This document shows positions 46,226 to 54,700 of a stretch of DNA of 64,000 nt, in pieces; position 1 is the first letter of the stretch, and every line of letters begins with the position of its first letter. Source of the DNA: an uncultured Flavobacteriales bacterium. GTDB lineage: Bacteria; Bacteroidota; Bacteroidia; Flavobacteriales_D; Crocinitomicaceae. The stretch lies in assembly GCA_937876195.1 (NCBI GenBank), contig CALEIK010000028.1, positions 62,001 to 126,000 of the forward strand, given 5' to 3'. The notes under the pieces were generated by a model, which was given only the letters and a program-made list of their open reading frames with translations, did not search any database and was not told the DNA's origin. The translations under genes and the position numbers were made by a program.

Positions 46226-46672
46226 ATGTCTGAAACCGCTAACAAACACTATTTAATTGACTTCGTTGTTCGACACATTTGGCACAAGATTTCACGCCTT
46301 TACAATCAAAAGGCATATGAGTATGATTTAACTGTTTCCATAGGATTCATCTTGCTCAACGTTGACAAAGAAGGTACGCCTAGCACACAACTTGGACCCA
46401 AAATGGGAATGGAACCTACAAGCTTGTCGAGGACGCTTAAAACCATGGAGGAAAAGGGCCTTATTTACCGTGAAGCAGACGAAAAAGACAAACGAAAGGT
46501 CTTTATTTTTCTTACCGAAGAAGGGGTGAGCAAACGAAAAATTGCACGGGATGTAATTGTTGATTTTAACGAACGACTCATTGCATCCATTCCAAAAGGA
46601 AAATTAAAGATCTTCTACGAAGTAGCTGAAAAATTAGATGCCACAATAGACCTTGAGGCGAAAAATATATAA
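46226..46672 (+). CDS. MarR-family transcriptional regulator
   Basis: The 148-aa winged-helix protein shows the MarR DNA-binding region: LGPKMGMEPTSLSRTLKTMEEKGLI (part: MEPTSLSRTLKTMEEKGLI) at about 57-81, and the wing DEKDKRKVFIFLTEEG at about 87-102. It lies 5 bp before the HCDH/enoyl-CoA hydratase gene and opens the beta-oxidation cluster. It therefore probably controls this cluster in response to an acyl-CoA or aromatic acid. The ligand is not known. Confidence 0.92.
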   Translation: MSETANKHYLIDFVVRHIWHKISRLYNQKAYEYDLTVSIGFILLNVDKEGTPSTQLGPKMGMEPTSLSRTLKTMEEKGLIYREADEKDKRKVFIFLTEEGVSKRKIARDVIVDFNERLIASIPKGKLKIFYEVAEKLDATIDLEAKNI

Positions 46673-46677
46673 GAATT

Positions 46678-49083
46678 ATGACTAGACACATTAGAAAAGT
46701 TGCTGTTTTAGGATCAGGAGTTATGGGCTCGAGAATCGCCTGTCACTTTGCCAACATCGGTTGCGAAGTGGTCATGTTGGACATCGTTCCAAGAGAACTG
46801 TCTGACAACGACAAGAAAAACGGGATTACAACGGACAACAAAGCATTCAGAAATCGTATTGTGAATGAAGCGCTGGATTTTGCATTAAAATCTAATCCAT
46901 CACCGATTTACAGAAAATCATTTGCTTCGCGGATTAAAACGGGGAACCTAGAAGATGATTTAAAACTCATTGGCGATTGCGACTGGGTGATTGAAGTGGT
47001 CATCGAACGCCTTGACATCAAACAACAAGTGTTTGAAAATGTGGAGAAATTCAGAAAGCCAGGAACACTGATTACTTCCAATACTTCAGGGATTCCAATT
47101 CACATGATGCTCGACGGAAGAAGTGACGATTTTAAAGCGCATTTCTGTGGAACGCACTTTTTCAATCCACCACGTTATTTACAACTGTTGGAAATCATTC
47201 CAACGCCAAGCACCAATCCAGAAATTATCGATTTCTTGATGGATTACGGAAGTCGTTTTCTTGGTAAGAAGACAGTACTTTGTAAAGACACGCCAGCATT
47301 TATTGCCAACCGCGTTGGAGTTTATGCGATGATGTCGCTGTTCCATTCGGTAAAAGAAATGGGATTAACGGTTGAGGAAGTCGATAAGTTATCAGGTCCA
47401 ATTCTCGGTCGACCGAAATCTGCGACGTTTAGAACATGCGATGTGGTTGGACTTGACACACTCGTGCACGTTGCCAACGGATTAAAAGCGAACTGTCCAG
47501 ACGACGAAGAAAAAGCGTTGTTCGAATTGCCCGATTACATTTCTACGATGCTGGAAAAAGGCTGGCTCGGTTCTAAAACGGGACAGGGATTCTATAAAAA
47601 AGTGAAAGGCGATGATGGAAAAAGTGAAATTCTCTCGCTGGATTTAAACACGCTCGAATATACGCCACAAGCGAAAGTGAAATTTCCTACGCTGGACATG
47701 GCAAAACCAATTGACGATTTGGTGCAACGTACCAAAATGCTCGTCATGGGCATGGATAAAGCAGGTGAATTTTACCGAAAAGCATTTGCTGGTATTTTTG
47801 CGTACGTGTCGAATCGCATTCCTGAAATAACAGACGATCTCTACAAAATTGACGATGCGTTGAAAGCAGGATTTGGATGGGAACTAGGTCCATTTGAAAC
47901 ATGGGACATTATAGGTCTCGAAGAAGGACTGAAGTTGATTGGAAAGGAAAATAAAACTGCTGCCAAGTGGGTGAACGATATGAAAACCGCTGGAGTTAAA
48001 TCATTCTATAAAACAGAAGGTGGTAAGAAGTTTTACTACGATATTGCTTCGAAATCCTACCAAGTTATTCCAGGAACGGAAGGTTTGATTCAGTTGAGTG
48101 CTTTACGCGATGAAAACAAAGTGTGGGGCAATAGCGATACAACCATTGTCCATCTTGGCGATGGCATATTGAACCTTGAATTCCACACAAAAATGAACAC
48201 AATTGGCGGTGGAGTCATCGAAGGTATCAATAAAGCGTTGGATTTAGCGGAAACTGAATACAAAGGATTGGTCATTTCAAACACAGGTGGAAATTTCTCC
48301 GCAGGTGCGAACGTTGGAATGATTTTCATGATGGCGATTGAACAAGATTATGACGAATTGAACTTCGCTGTAAAAGCGTTTCAAGACACCATGATGCGGG
48401 TGCGTTATTCGAATACACCTGTGGTCGTTGCGCCACACAACATGGCACTTGGTGGTGGATGTGAACTTTCCATGCACGCGGACAAAGTCGTTGCTCACGC
48501 AGAATTGTACATGGGACTTGTCGAATTTGGTGTTGGACTGATCCCCGGTGGTGGTGGTTCCAAAGAATTCGCAAAACGTCTTTCGGATGAATTGAGCGAT
48601 GGAGATATTAAAATCAACCGTATGCGCGATAAATTCCTGACCATCGGTCAAGCGAAAGTGTCCACTTCTGCTTACGAAGCATTTGATTTAGGTTATTTGC
48701 GTGAAGGCATCGATGAAGTAATCGTTAGTCGTGAGCATCAATTGACCTACGCAAAAGAAGCGTGCCTACTAATGATTCAAGAAGGATACATCGCACCGAA
48801 ACGCGAGAAAAATATTACCGTTTTGGGAAACGAAGGATTGGGAATTGTGTACGTTGGAGCGGATACGATGCTTTCAGGAAACTACATGTCGGAACACGAC
48901 TTGGTGATCTCTGAAAAATTGGGCTTCGTACTCTGCGGCGGCGATCTCTCCGAAAACACGGTTGTTTCAGAACAGTATTTATTGGACATGGAACGAAAAG
49001 CGTTTGTGGAACTTTGTCAACAACGAAAAACGTTGGAAAGACTTGAGAGTATTGTGAAGTACGGCAGAGTTCTGAGGAACTAA
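46678..49083 (+). CDS. 3-hydroxyacyl-CoA dehydrogenase/enoyl-CoA hydratase fusion
   Basis: The 801-aa beta-oxidation protein starts with an NAD-binding Rossmann fold (VAVLGSGVMGSRIACHFANIG, start VAVLGSGVMGS, at about 8-18). The HCDH core follows, with THFFNPPRYLQLLEI at about 160 and two C-terminal HCDH domains at about 205-450. A crotonase domain lies at about 485-690 (SNTGGNFSAGANVGMI and HNMALGGGCELSMHADKVV). Domain order is dehydrogenase first, as in Bacillus FadN, not hydratase first as in E. coli FadB. It oxidises 3-hydroxyacyl-CoA and hydrates enoyl-CoA. The thiolase and acyl-CoA dehydrogenase follow in the same operon. Confidence 0.94.
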   Translation: MTRHIRKVAVLGSGVMGSRIACHFANIGCEVVMLDIVPRELSDNDKKNGITTDNKAFRNRIVNEALDFALKSNPSPIYRKSFASRIKTGNLEDDLKLIGDCDWVIEVVIERLDIKQQVFENVEKFRKPGTLITSNTSGIPIHMMLDGRSDDFKAHFCGTHFFNPPRYLQLLEIIPTPSTNPEIIDFLMDYGSRFLGKKTVLCKDTPAFIANRVGVYAMMSLFHSVKEMGLTVEEVDKLSGPILGRPKSATFRTCDVVGLDTLVHVANGLKANCPDDEEKALFELPDYISTMLEKGWLGSKTGQGFYKKVKGDDGKSEILSLDLNTLEYTPQAKVKFPTLDMAKPIDDLVQRTKMLVMGMDKAGEFYRKAFAGIFAYVSNRIPEITDDLYKIDDALKAGFGWELGPFETWDIIGLEEGLKLIGKENKTAAKWVNDMKTAGVKSFYKTEGGKKFYYDIASKSYQVIPGTEGLIQLSALRDENKVWGNSDTTIVHLGDGILNLEFHTKMNTIGGGVIEGINKALDLAETEYKGLVISNTGGNFSAGANVGMIFMMAIEQDYDELNFAVKAFQDTMMRVRYSNTPVVVAPHNMALGGGCELSMHADKVVAHAELYMGLVEFGVGLIPGGGGSKEFAKRLSDELSDGDIKINRMRDKFLTIGQAKVSTSAYEAFDLGYLREGIDEVIVSREHQLTYAKEACLLMIQEGYIAPKREKNITVLGNEGLGIVYVGADTMLSGNYMSEHDLVISEKLGFVLCGGDLSENTVVSEQYLLDMERKAFVELCQQRKTLERLESIVKYGRVLRN

Positions 49084-49087
49084 GTAG

Positions 49088-49126
49088 ACTACAAGACTAA
49101 AAGATTCAAGATACAAAGACTTAATT
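49088..49126. repeat. Left end of the AGTCTT-type inverted repeat, unit A
   Basis: This purine-rich stretch contains AAGATTCAAGATAC then AAAGACTTAATT. It matches the left end of unit B (52138-52177) with 3 differences in 27 bp, counted by eye. It is inverted relative to the AGTCTTGAATCTT-type right ends at 49193, 49581 and 52237. Confidence 0.7.
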
Positions 49127-49201
49127 TATACTGAAGGAAGAAATTTATTAGAGACAAAACAAAGAATTGATGGATTCAAACGAAGACTAAACAAGTCTTA
49201 A
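49124..49201 (+). pseudogene. 3' remnant of a second four-helix-bundle gene
   Basis: This reading frame encodes about 25 codons ending in LLETKQRIDGFKRRLNKS and a stop. It aligns with the C-terminus of the intact gene downstream (LLEKLQNLQKMIGGFKRRLNVS), and 21 consecutive bases (GGATTCAAACG... to ...ACTAAAC) are identical. No start or N-terminal part exists: the frame passes directly into the left repeat. It is a copy that lost its first three quarters. Confidence 0.75.
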
Positions 49202-49230
49202 AGTCTTGAATCTTCCAGTCTTAAAATCTT
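49193..49230. repeat. Right end of the AGTCTT-type repeat, copy 1
   Basis: This stretch is made of near-repeated 7-9-nt units ending in TCTT: AGTCTT, AAAGTCTT, GAATCTT, CCAGTCTT, AAAATCTT. It follows the stop of the truncated copy and precedes the ATG of the intact four-helix-bundle gene by 6 bp. It is homologous to 49581-49616 and 52237-52299. Confidence 0.75.
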
Positions 49231-49236
49231 AAAAGC

Positions 49237-49587
49237 ATGAGGCATAATTTTAGAGAAATGACAATTTGGAAAGATAGCATGACGCTAGCGAAGGATGTCT
49301 ACATGACCTCTTCGAAGCTTCCTAATGGTGAAAAGTTTTCGCTTATCTCTCAGATCAACAGATGTGCGGTTTCAATTCCTTCTAATATTGCAGAAGGATC
49401 TGGAAGAACTTCAAACAAGGAGTTCGCACATTTTTTAAATATCAGTCTCTCGTCCTCGTATGAATTAGAAACACAGCTTATTCTAGCACAAGAAATATAT
49501 AAACTAGAAAGTATAGAATTATTAGAAAAATTACAAAACCTTCAAAAAATGATTGGCGGATTCAAACGAAGACTAAACGTGTCTTAA
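49237..49587 (+). CDS. Four-helix-bundle protein (S23/IVP-like family)
   Basis: The 116-aa protein shows the signature of the 23S rRNA intervening-sequence protein family (relatives include Avd of diversity-generating retroelements). Visible segments are FREMTIWKDSMTLAKDVY at the N-terminus, FSLISQINRCAVSIPSNIAEGSGR (part: QINRCAVSIPSNIAEGSGR) at about 37-55, and the hydrophobic SLSSSYELETQLILA. No rRNA or reverse transcriptase lies nearby. It is inserted between the HCDH and thiolase genes and bracketed by AGTCTT-type repeats, next to a truncated copy of itself. Its biochemical role is unknown; family members bind nucleic acid as pentamers. Confidence 0.9.
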   Translation: MRHNFREMTIWKDSMTLAKDVYMTSSKLPNGEKFSLISQINRCAVSIPSNIAEGSGRTSNKEFAHFLNISLSSSYELETQLILAQEIYKLESIELLEKLQNLQKMIGGFKRRLNVS

Positions 49588-49616
49588 TATCTTGAATCTT
49601 AAAGTCTTAACATCTT
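49581..49616. repeat. Right end of the AGTCTT-type repeat, copy 2
   Basis: GTCTTAATATCTTGAATCTT and then AAAGTCTTAACATCTT overlap the stop of the four-helix-bundle gene and end 6 bp before the thiolase ATG. It is homologous to the copy at 49193-49230. Confidence 0.75.
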
Positions 49617-49622
49617 ATCGAC

Positions 49623-50801
49623 ATGAAAGAAAGAGCATACATAGTATCAGGATTTAGAACAGCAGTCGGGAAGGCTGGGAAAGGTGGATTTCGGTTCACG
49701 CGACCTGATGATCTGGCAGCAGCGGTGATTAAACACATCATGGAACAAATTCCGCAATTGGAAAAAGAGCGAATTGATGACGTGATTGTCGGAAATGCGA
49801 CGCCGGAAGCAGAACAAGGATTGAACATGGGTCGAATGATTTCCCTCATGGGACTTAACACGGACAAAGTTCCGGGAATGACTGTGAATCGTTATTGTTC
49901 GTCGGGACTGGAAACCATAGCGATTGCCACAGCGAAAATTGAAAACGGCATGGCGGATTGCATCATAGCAGGAGGTGCCGAATCCATGTCCATCATGTCG
50001 ATGGGAGGTTGGAGAATTGTGCCAAATCCAGTGGTTGGAAAGGAAAACCCTTCATGGTATTGGGGAATGGGACTAACTGCTGAGGCGGTTGCGAAACAAT
50101 ACAACGTTTCCAGAGAAGATCAAGATAAATTTGCATTGCATTCGCACGAAAAAGCACTCGCAGCAATAAAAAACGGTTTGTTCAAGGACGATATCGTTCC
50201 ATTTAACGTAAATCACGTCTATTTGGATGAAAACGAAAAACGCCAGCAAACATCGTACATTGTCGATACGGATGAAGGTCCAAGAGCAAGTACAATTGAA
50301 GGATTGGCGTGTTTGCGACCCGTTTTTGCGAACGGTGGATCTGTGACGGCTGGAAATTCTTCTCAAACTTCGGATGGAGCAGCATTTTGCCTGGTAATGT
50401 CAGAAAAAATGATGAAAGAATTGGAATTGGAACCGATCGCGCGATTGGCTTCTTACAGTGTTGTTGGTGTTGAACCGCGAATTATGGGAATTGGTCCCGT
50501 AGACGCGATTCCAAAAGCACTCGCAGCAGCTGGATTAAAACAAAACGATATTTCCTTGTTTGAATTGAACGAAGCATTTGCTTCACAATCACTAGCAGTC
50601 ATTCGTGAAACGGGCATTAATCCAGAATTGGTGAATGTCAACGGTGGAGCACTGGCACTCGGTCACCCACTGGGTTGCACAGGCGCAAAATTGACGGTTC
50701 AAATGATGAATGAATTGAAACGCAGAAAACAACGCTACGGAGTTGTCACCATGTGTGTAGGAACTGGGCAAGGCGCTGCAGGTGTAATCGAAATGATGTA
50801 A
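49623..50801 (+). CDS. fadA: Acetyl-CoA C-acyltransferase (thiolase)
   Basis: The enzyme cleaves 3-ketoacyl-CoA with CoA to acetyl-CoA and a shortened acyl-CoA. The 392-aa protein has the nucleophile Cys in VNRYCSSGLETIA at about 86-98 and the family motif NVNGGALALGHPLGCTGA at about 338-355, with the His. The final VTMCVGTGQGAAG holds the second Cys. It follows the HCDH/hydratase gene in the same operon, although the four-helix-bundle unit is inserted between them. The helicase gene follows 14 bp downstream. Confidence 0.95.
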   Translation: MKERAYIVSGFRTAVGKAGKGGFRFTRPDDLAAAVIKHIMEQIPQLEKERIDDVIVGNATPEAEQGLNMGRMISLMGLNTDKVPGMTVNRYCSSGLETIAIATAKIENGMADCIIAGGAESMSIMSMGGWRIVPNPVVGKENPSWYWGMGLTAEAVAKQYNVSREDQDKFALHSHEKALAAIKNGLFKDDIVPFNVNHVYLDENEKRQQTSYIVDTDEGPRASTIEGLACLRPVFANGGSVTAGNSSQTSDGAAFCLVMSEKMMKELELEPIARLASYSVVGVEPRIMGIGPVDAIPKALAAAGLKQNDISLFELNEAFASQSLAVIRETGINPELVNVNGGALALGHPLGCTGAKLTVQMMNELKRRKQRYGVVTMCVGTGQGAAGVIEMM

Positions 50802-50815
50802 TTTTTAGCGACCGA

Positions 50816-52132
50816 ATGACCAATTCAACAGAATTAAAACAGTACTTAAAAAATGCTGGACATACCGCCTTGATGCCTATTCAAGAACAGGCAATCAATG
50901 GAATTAAAAAACACAGCCATCAACTGTTGTATTCTAAAACGGGTTCTGGAAAAACATTGGCATTCTTATTTGCCATGCTTTCGAAAATCGATCCGACAAA
51001 ATCAGGCATTCAAGCGGTAATTCTTGCACCATCGCGCGAGCTGTGCTTGCAAATTGACGACGTATTTCGTTCACTCAAAACGGGGCATAAACAAACGCTT
51101 TGTTACGGTGGACACTCCATCAAGGAAGAAGAAAATAGCTTGCAAGAAACGCCGGTCATCGTGATTGGAACGCCAGGTAGAATTGCCGACCACATCGATC
51201 GAGATAATTTGGACTTGCAACACGTGACCTTTCTCATCATCGATGAATTTGATAAATGCTTGGAATTTGGTTTCAGCGATGAAATGAAGTTTATCATCTC
51301 CGATATGCAAAGTTTGTCGCATACGATGCTTGCTTCGGCAACGCGCATGGACGAAATTCCACACTACCTCCACATGGACAATGCGCACATCATTGACGCA
51401 ATTGTAGACGATGAAGAACTCAACATTAAAGAATACGCCGTGAACTATTTCGGTAGCTTGGTGGAGAATTTAGCGCACCTCGTCATGTCGTTTAACAATG
51501 AAAAAGCAATTGTTTTTTGCAATTACCGTGAAGTCGCGGATGACGTCGCCAACCAATTGAATGACCGCGGAATTACCTGCGTTTCGTACCACGGCGGTTT
51601 GGAGCAAGATCAACGTGAACGAGCGCTCATCAAATTTAGAAATGGAAGTGCTCCGACTTTGGTGTGCACCGATTTGGGATCGAGAGGATTGGACATTCCA
51701 GAAGTCAATCACGTGATTCACTACCAATACCCGAACAGCGAAGAAGCGTTTACACACCGAAAAGGTAGAACAGCGCGGATGTCAGCGGATGGAAATTCTT
51801 ACTTGTTCATTGGTGAATCAACGCAATTGCCCGATTACATTTCGCTGCCAGATGAAAAATTTCACATTCCCAAAAACAACGATTTGTACTTGCCGCCTAA
51901 CTGGATTACCCTGTACTTCAGCGGAGGCAAAAAAGATAAAATCAATAAAATAGATTTGGTGGGATTTCTCGCCAAACAAGGAAAGCTCAACAGCGATGAA
52001 ATCGGATTGATCACCGTGCAGGACAGAAGTTCGTACGTTGCCATCAATCGAGAAAAGTCGAAAGGCGTTTTAAAAATCATTCAACAAGAAAAAATTAAAG
52101 GCAAAAAATTGAAAATTGAAATTTCCATGTGA
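50816..52132 (+). CDS. DEAD-box RNA helicase, DbpA-like
   Basis: This is a 438-aa protein from ATG 50816 (MTNSTELKQYL). The longer frame that enters the thiolase gene is rejected. Motifs are the Q-motif region HTALMPIQEQAI, Walker A SKTGSGKT at about 39-46, motif II DEFD (variant of DEAD) at about 143, SAT at about 175, and the C-terminal HRKGRTAR. The last 70 residues (DKINKIDLVGFLAKQGKL and VAINREKSKGVLKII) form a DbpA-type RNA-binding domain, so it probably assists 50S assembly. Its place inside a fatty-acid operon is unusual and may reflect insertion. Spacing to the thiolase is 14 bp. Confidence 0.92.
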   Translation: MTNSTELKQYLKNAGHTALMPIQEQAINGIKKHSHQLLYSKTGSGKTLAFLFAMLSKIDPTKSGIQAVILAPSRELCLQIDDVFRSLKTGHKQTLCYGGHSIKEEENSLQETPVIVIGTPGRIADHIDRDNLDLQHVTFLIIDEFDKCLEFGFSDEMKFIISDMQSLSHTMLASATRMDEIPHYLHMDNAHIIDAIVDDEELNIKEYAVNYFGSLVENLAHLVMSFNNEKAIVFCNYREVADDVANQLNDRGITCVSYHGGLEQDQRERALIKFRNGSAPTLVCTDLGSRGLDIPEVNHVIHYQYPNSEEAFTHRKGRTARMSADGNSYLFIGESTQLPDYISLPDEKFHIPKNNDLYLPPNWITLYFSGGKKDKINKIDLVGFLAKQGKLNSDEIGLITVQDRSSYVAINREKSKGVLKIIQQEKIKGKKLKIEISM

Positions 52133-52137
52133 AAATT

Positions 52138-52299
52138 AGATTCAAGATGAAAAGATCCAAGATATTAAGACTTAATTATTCAGCATTTTTACTAATATGA
52201 TGACCGATGTTCAATTAATGAAATTACGTGGGATCAGGTCTTTTAGTCTTGAATCTTTCAGTCTTAACATCTCTTCCCCTTCAGTCTTAAAATCTTTAT
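52138..52299. repeat. Empty unit B of the AGTCTT-type inverted repeat
   Basis: Left end 52138-52177 (AAAGATCCAAGATATTAAGA then CTTAATT) and right end 52237-52299 (GTCTTTTAGTCTTGAATCTT then TCAGTCTTAACATC, with a further partial AGTCTTAAAATCTT) enclose about 60 bp without a gene. The ends are homologous to those of unit A but the four-helix-bundle cargo is missing. It fills the spacer between the helicase and the acyl-CoA dehydrogenase. Confidence 0.7.
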
Positions 52300-52341
52300 C
52301 CTTATATTAGTATTATGTTACACAACCCAAAACATACCAAC

Positions 52342-54132
52342 ATGTCAGAAACTAATCAAAACCCCATCAAAGGAGGCGAATTCATTATTCGCAACACGGA
52401 ATCAGCAGCAATTTTCATCCCTGAAAACTGGACGGAAGAGCAAAAAATGATTGCTTCCATGTGCGATGAATTTGTGGCGACAGAAATTACTCCTCACGTT
52501 GAACGCATCGATAAAATGGAAGAAGGTTTGATGCCGTCCATTATGGAAAAAGCGGGTGAATTAGGATTGCTTGGCATGTCCGTTCCAGAGGAATTTGGTG
52601 GTATGGGCGTTGATTTTAAAACGGCACTTCTGGCGACGGAACGTTTGGCTGCAGGTGGATCGTTTTCTGTCGCATATGGCGCACACACAGGAATTGGTAC
52701 CCTTCCCCTGCTCTATTATGGAAATGAGGAACAAAAAAAGAAATACATCCCGAAATTGGCGAGTGGTGAATGGAAAGCAGCGTATTGCTTGACAGAACCG
52801 AGTGCTGGTTCCGATGCGAATTCAGGTAAAACGAAAGCGAAACTGACTGCCGATGGAAAACACTACGTCTTGAACGGACAAAAAATGTGGATCACCAACG
52901 CGGGATTTGCTAACTTTTTTACTGTGTTTGCGAAAATCGATGAAGACGAAAAACTGTCGGCGTTTCTTGTTGAAGCGGACAGTGAAGGAATTTCGTTGAA
53001 CCCTGAAGAGCGCAAAATGGGCATCAAGGGATCATCGACGCGACAAGTGTTTTTCAACGATGTGAAAGTGCCTGTGGAGAATTTACTTTCTACCCGTGAA
53101 AATGGATTTAAAATCGCTTTGAACATCTTAAATATTGGTCGGATCAAGTTAGCGGCTGGCGTGATGGGTGGAATTAAATTCACCGTGACGGATTCCGTGC
53201 GCTACGCCAACGAACGTGAACAATTCGGACGTCCGATTTCAAAATACGGTGCCATCCGCTACAAATTGGCGGAACAAGCCATCAAAGCGTTTGTGGTGGA
53301 ATCTGCAACGTACAGAGCGGGACAAAATATCGACGATGCGATTGCAGGCTACGTAGCACAAGGATTGCCAAAAGGCGAAGCGACCTTGAAGGGAATTGAA
53401 GAATTTGCACCTGAATGTGCGATTTTGAAAGTCGCTGGATCGGAAGCATTGGATTACGCTGTAGACGAAGCCGTTCAAATTTTTGGTGGAATGGGTTACT
53501 CAGCAGAATCAACTGTGGAGCGCGCGTACAGAGATTCACGCATCAACCGCATCTTTGAAGGAACAAACGAAATTAACCGCCTGTTGACCGTGGAAATGGT
53601 CTTGCGCAGAGCAATGAAAGGTGAATTGGACTTGATGTCACACGCGATGAAAGTGGCGGGTGAATTGATGAGTATTCCTGAATTTGGCGATAAACCAGAA
53701 GGAACGTTTGCGAACGAAATTGCAGCATTGGAAGGATTCAAAAAATCGATTTTAATGGTGGCTGGTTCAGCGGTGCAAAAGTTGATGCAATCCATTTCCA
53801 AAGAGCAAGAAGTCCTGATGAACATTGCCGACATGGCGATTTGGACCTACCTTGCTGAATCTGCATTGTTGCGCGTCCAACAAATGATTGAACTCCAAGG
53901 AGAAGCTAAATGCGAAGCACAAATTGCGATGGTGAAAACTTACTTCTACGACGGCGCCGACCTCATGCACAAAGCAGGAAAAGACGCGATTAACTCGTTT
54001 GCAGAAGGCGATGAAGCACGCATGATGTTGATGGGACTAAAACGTTTCACAAAAACGGAAGCCTTTAACCCAAAAGAAGCACGACAACTGATCGCTCAAA
54101 AGATTATTGAGGCGGGAGAGTATTGTTTTTAA
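52342..54132 (+). CDS. Acyl-CoA dehydrogenase
   Basis: This FAD enzyme is 596 aa from ATG 52342 (MSETNQNPIKGGEF). An ATG at 52315 would add nine residues and cannot be excluded. It makes the trans-2-enoyl-CoA that the HCDH/hydratase protein uses. The N-domain is at about 25-150, with the FAD signature CLTEPSAGSDANS at about 149. The middle domain has QKMWITNAGFANFF. The C-domain has the Arg-rich REQFGRPISKYGAI and the FGGMGYSAESTVERAYRDSRI (part: FGGMGYSAESTVERAYRD) and GTNEINR motifs. A C-terminal extension of about 180 residues makes it longer than the usual 380-400 aa, as in some FadE-like enzymes. A decayed copy of its 3' end lies at 54701-54758. Confidence 0.94.
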   Translation: MSETNQNPIKGGEFIIRNTESAAIFIPENWTEEQKMIASMCDEFVATEITPHVERIDKMEEGLMPSIMEKAGELGLLGMSVPEEFGGMGVDFKTALLATERLAAGGSFSVAYGAHTGIGTLPLLYYGNEEQKKKYIPKLASGEWKAAYCLTEPSAGSDANSGKTKAKLTADGKHYVLNGQKMWITNAGFANFFTVFAKIDEDEKLSAFLVEADSEGISLNPEERKMGIKGSSTRQVFFNDVKVPVENLLSTRENGFKIALNILNIGRIKLAAGVMGGIKFTVTDSVRYANEREQFGRPISKYGAIRYKLAEQAIKAFVVESATYRAGQNIDDAIAGYVAQGLPKGEATLKGIEEFAPECAILKVAGSEALDYAVDEAVQIFGGMGYSAESTVERAYRDSRINRIFEGTNEINRLLTVEMVLRRAMKGELDLMSHAMKVAGELMSIPEFGDKPEGTFANEIAALEGFKKSILMVAGSAVQKLMQSISKEQEVLMNIADMAIWTYLAESALLRVQQMIELQGEAKCEAQIAMVKTYFYDGADLMHKAGKDAINSFAEGDEARMMLMGLKRFTKTEAFNPKEARQLIAQKIIEAGEYCF

Positions 54133-54135
54133 TAG

Positions 54136-54687
54136 ATGAAGAAAGTACTCTTAGCGTGGTTATGCATTTTTCACTTGAGCGGTTTATTTGCTCAAGACAG
54201 TTCCTATGTGAAGGAGATTGAAAAGCTAACAACAGATTCGCTAAAAAAGGACTACTTAGAAAGTATATTTCGTGTAGATCAGGAAATTCGTGCTTATTGG
54301 AATGAATCTTCACTAAAAGACACCTCCTATTTAGCGCGTAAACGAGTGCTCAACGAAGTGAGGGAAGTCGATTCAATTAATCTTATTAAAGTTCGCCTCT
54401 ATCTTGAGAAATACGGCCACCCAAAACGTGAATATATTGATGGATTGGCACTGACAACACCTTGGTGTATTATTCACCACGCCACACACAATGAAGCGCG
54501 AATTCAACTCTACCCAATTCTTTTGAAAGCGTATCTTGATGGTGATTTGAAAGAAGAACCATTTAGGTTGTATTTATGTCGCTCCTTGAGTCAACATACT
54601 CGACTGAAATCTGATTCTTTCTTTGGTGTTAGTGTGGAGGAATTGGTGGGAGAAATGGATAAGGTTTATGAAGAGTATAAACCGTGA
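54136..54687 (+). CDS. Secreted protein of unknown function (possibly DUF6624-like)
   Basis: The 183-aa protein has a signal peptide (about 1-19, SGLFAQ) and a mostly helical mature part with KYGHPKREYIDG and WCIIHHATHNE near the centre. The HPxR...HHA.H pattern resembles proteins annotated DUF6624, which I cannot confirm without a search. It starts 3 bp after the acyl-CoA dehydrogenase stop. It is followed by a degenerate copy of that gene's end, as if the gene had been inserted with duplication of the target region. Confidence 0.7.
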   Translation: MKKVLLAWLCIFHLSGLFAQDSSYVKEIEKLTTDSLKKDYLESIFRVDQEIRAYWNESSLKDTSYLARKRVLNEVREVDSINLIKVRLYLEKYGHPKREYIDGLALTTPWCIIHHATHNEARIQLYPILLKAYLDGDLKEEPFRLYLCRSLSQHTRLKSDSFFGVSVEELVGEMDKVYEEYKP

Positions 54688-54700
54688 ATAGAGCTTTGCT

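Noticed and set aside
49237..49587. 23S rRNA intervening sequence or diversity-generating retroelement, suggested by the four-helix-bundle family
   Set aside because: No rRNA sequence, reverse transcriptase or variable/template repeat pair is present; the gene lies in a fatty-acid operon.
50753..50815. N-terminal extension of the helicase into the thiolase gene
   Set aside because: The extension has no helicase similarity and overlaps the conserved thiolase C-terminus; ATG 50816 fits.
49081..52310. CRISPR array, suggested by repeated AGTCTT stretches
   Set aside because: Repeats are inverted, unequal and separated by genes; no regular repeat-spacer pattern and no cas genes.
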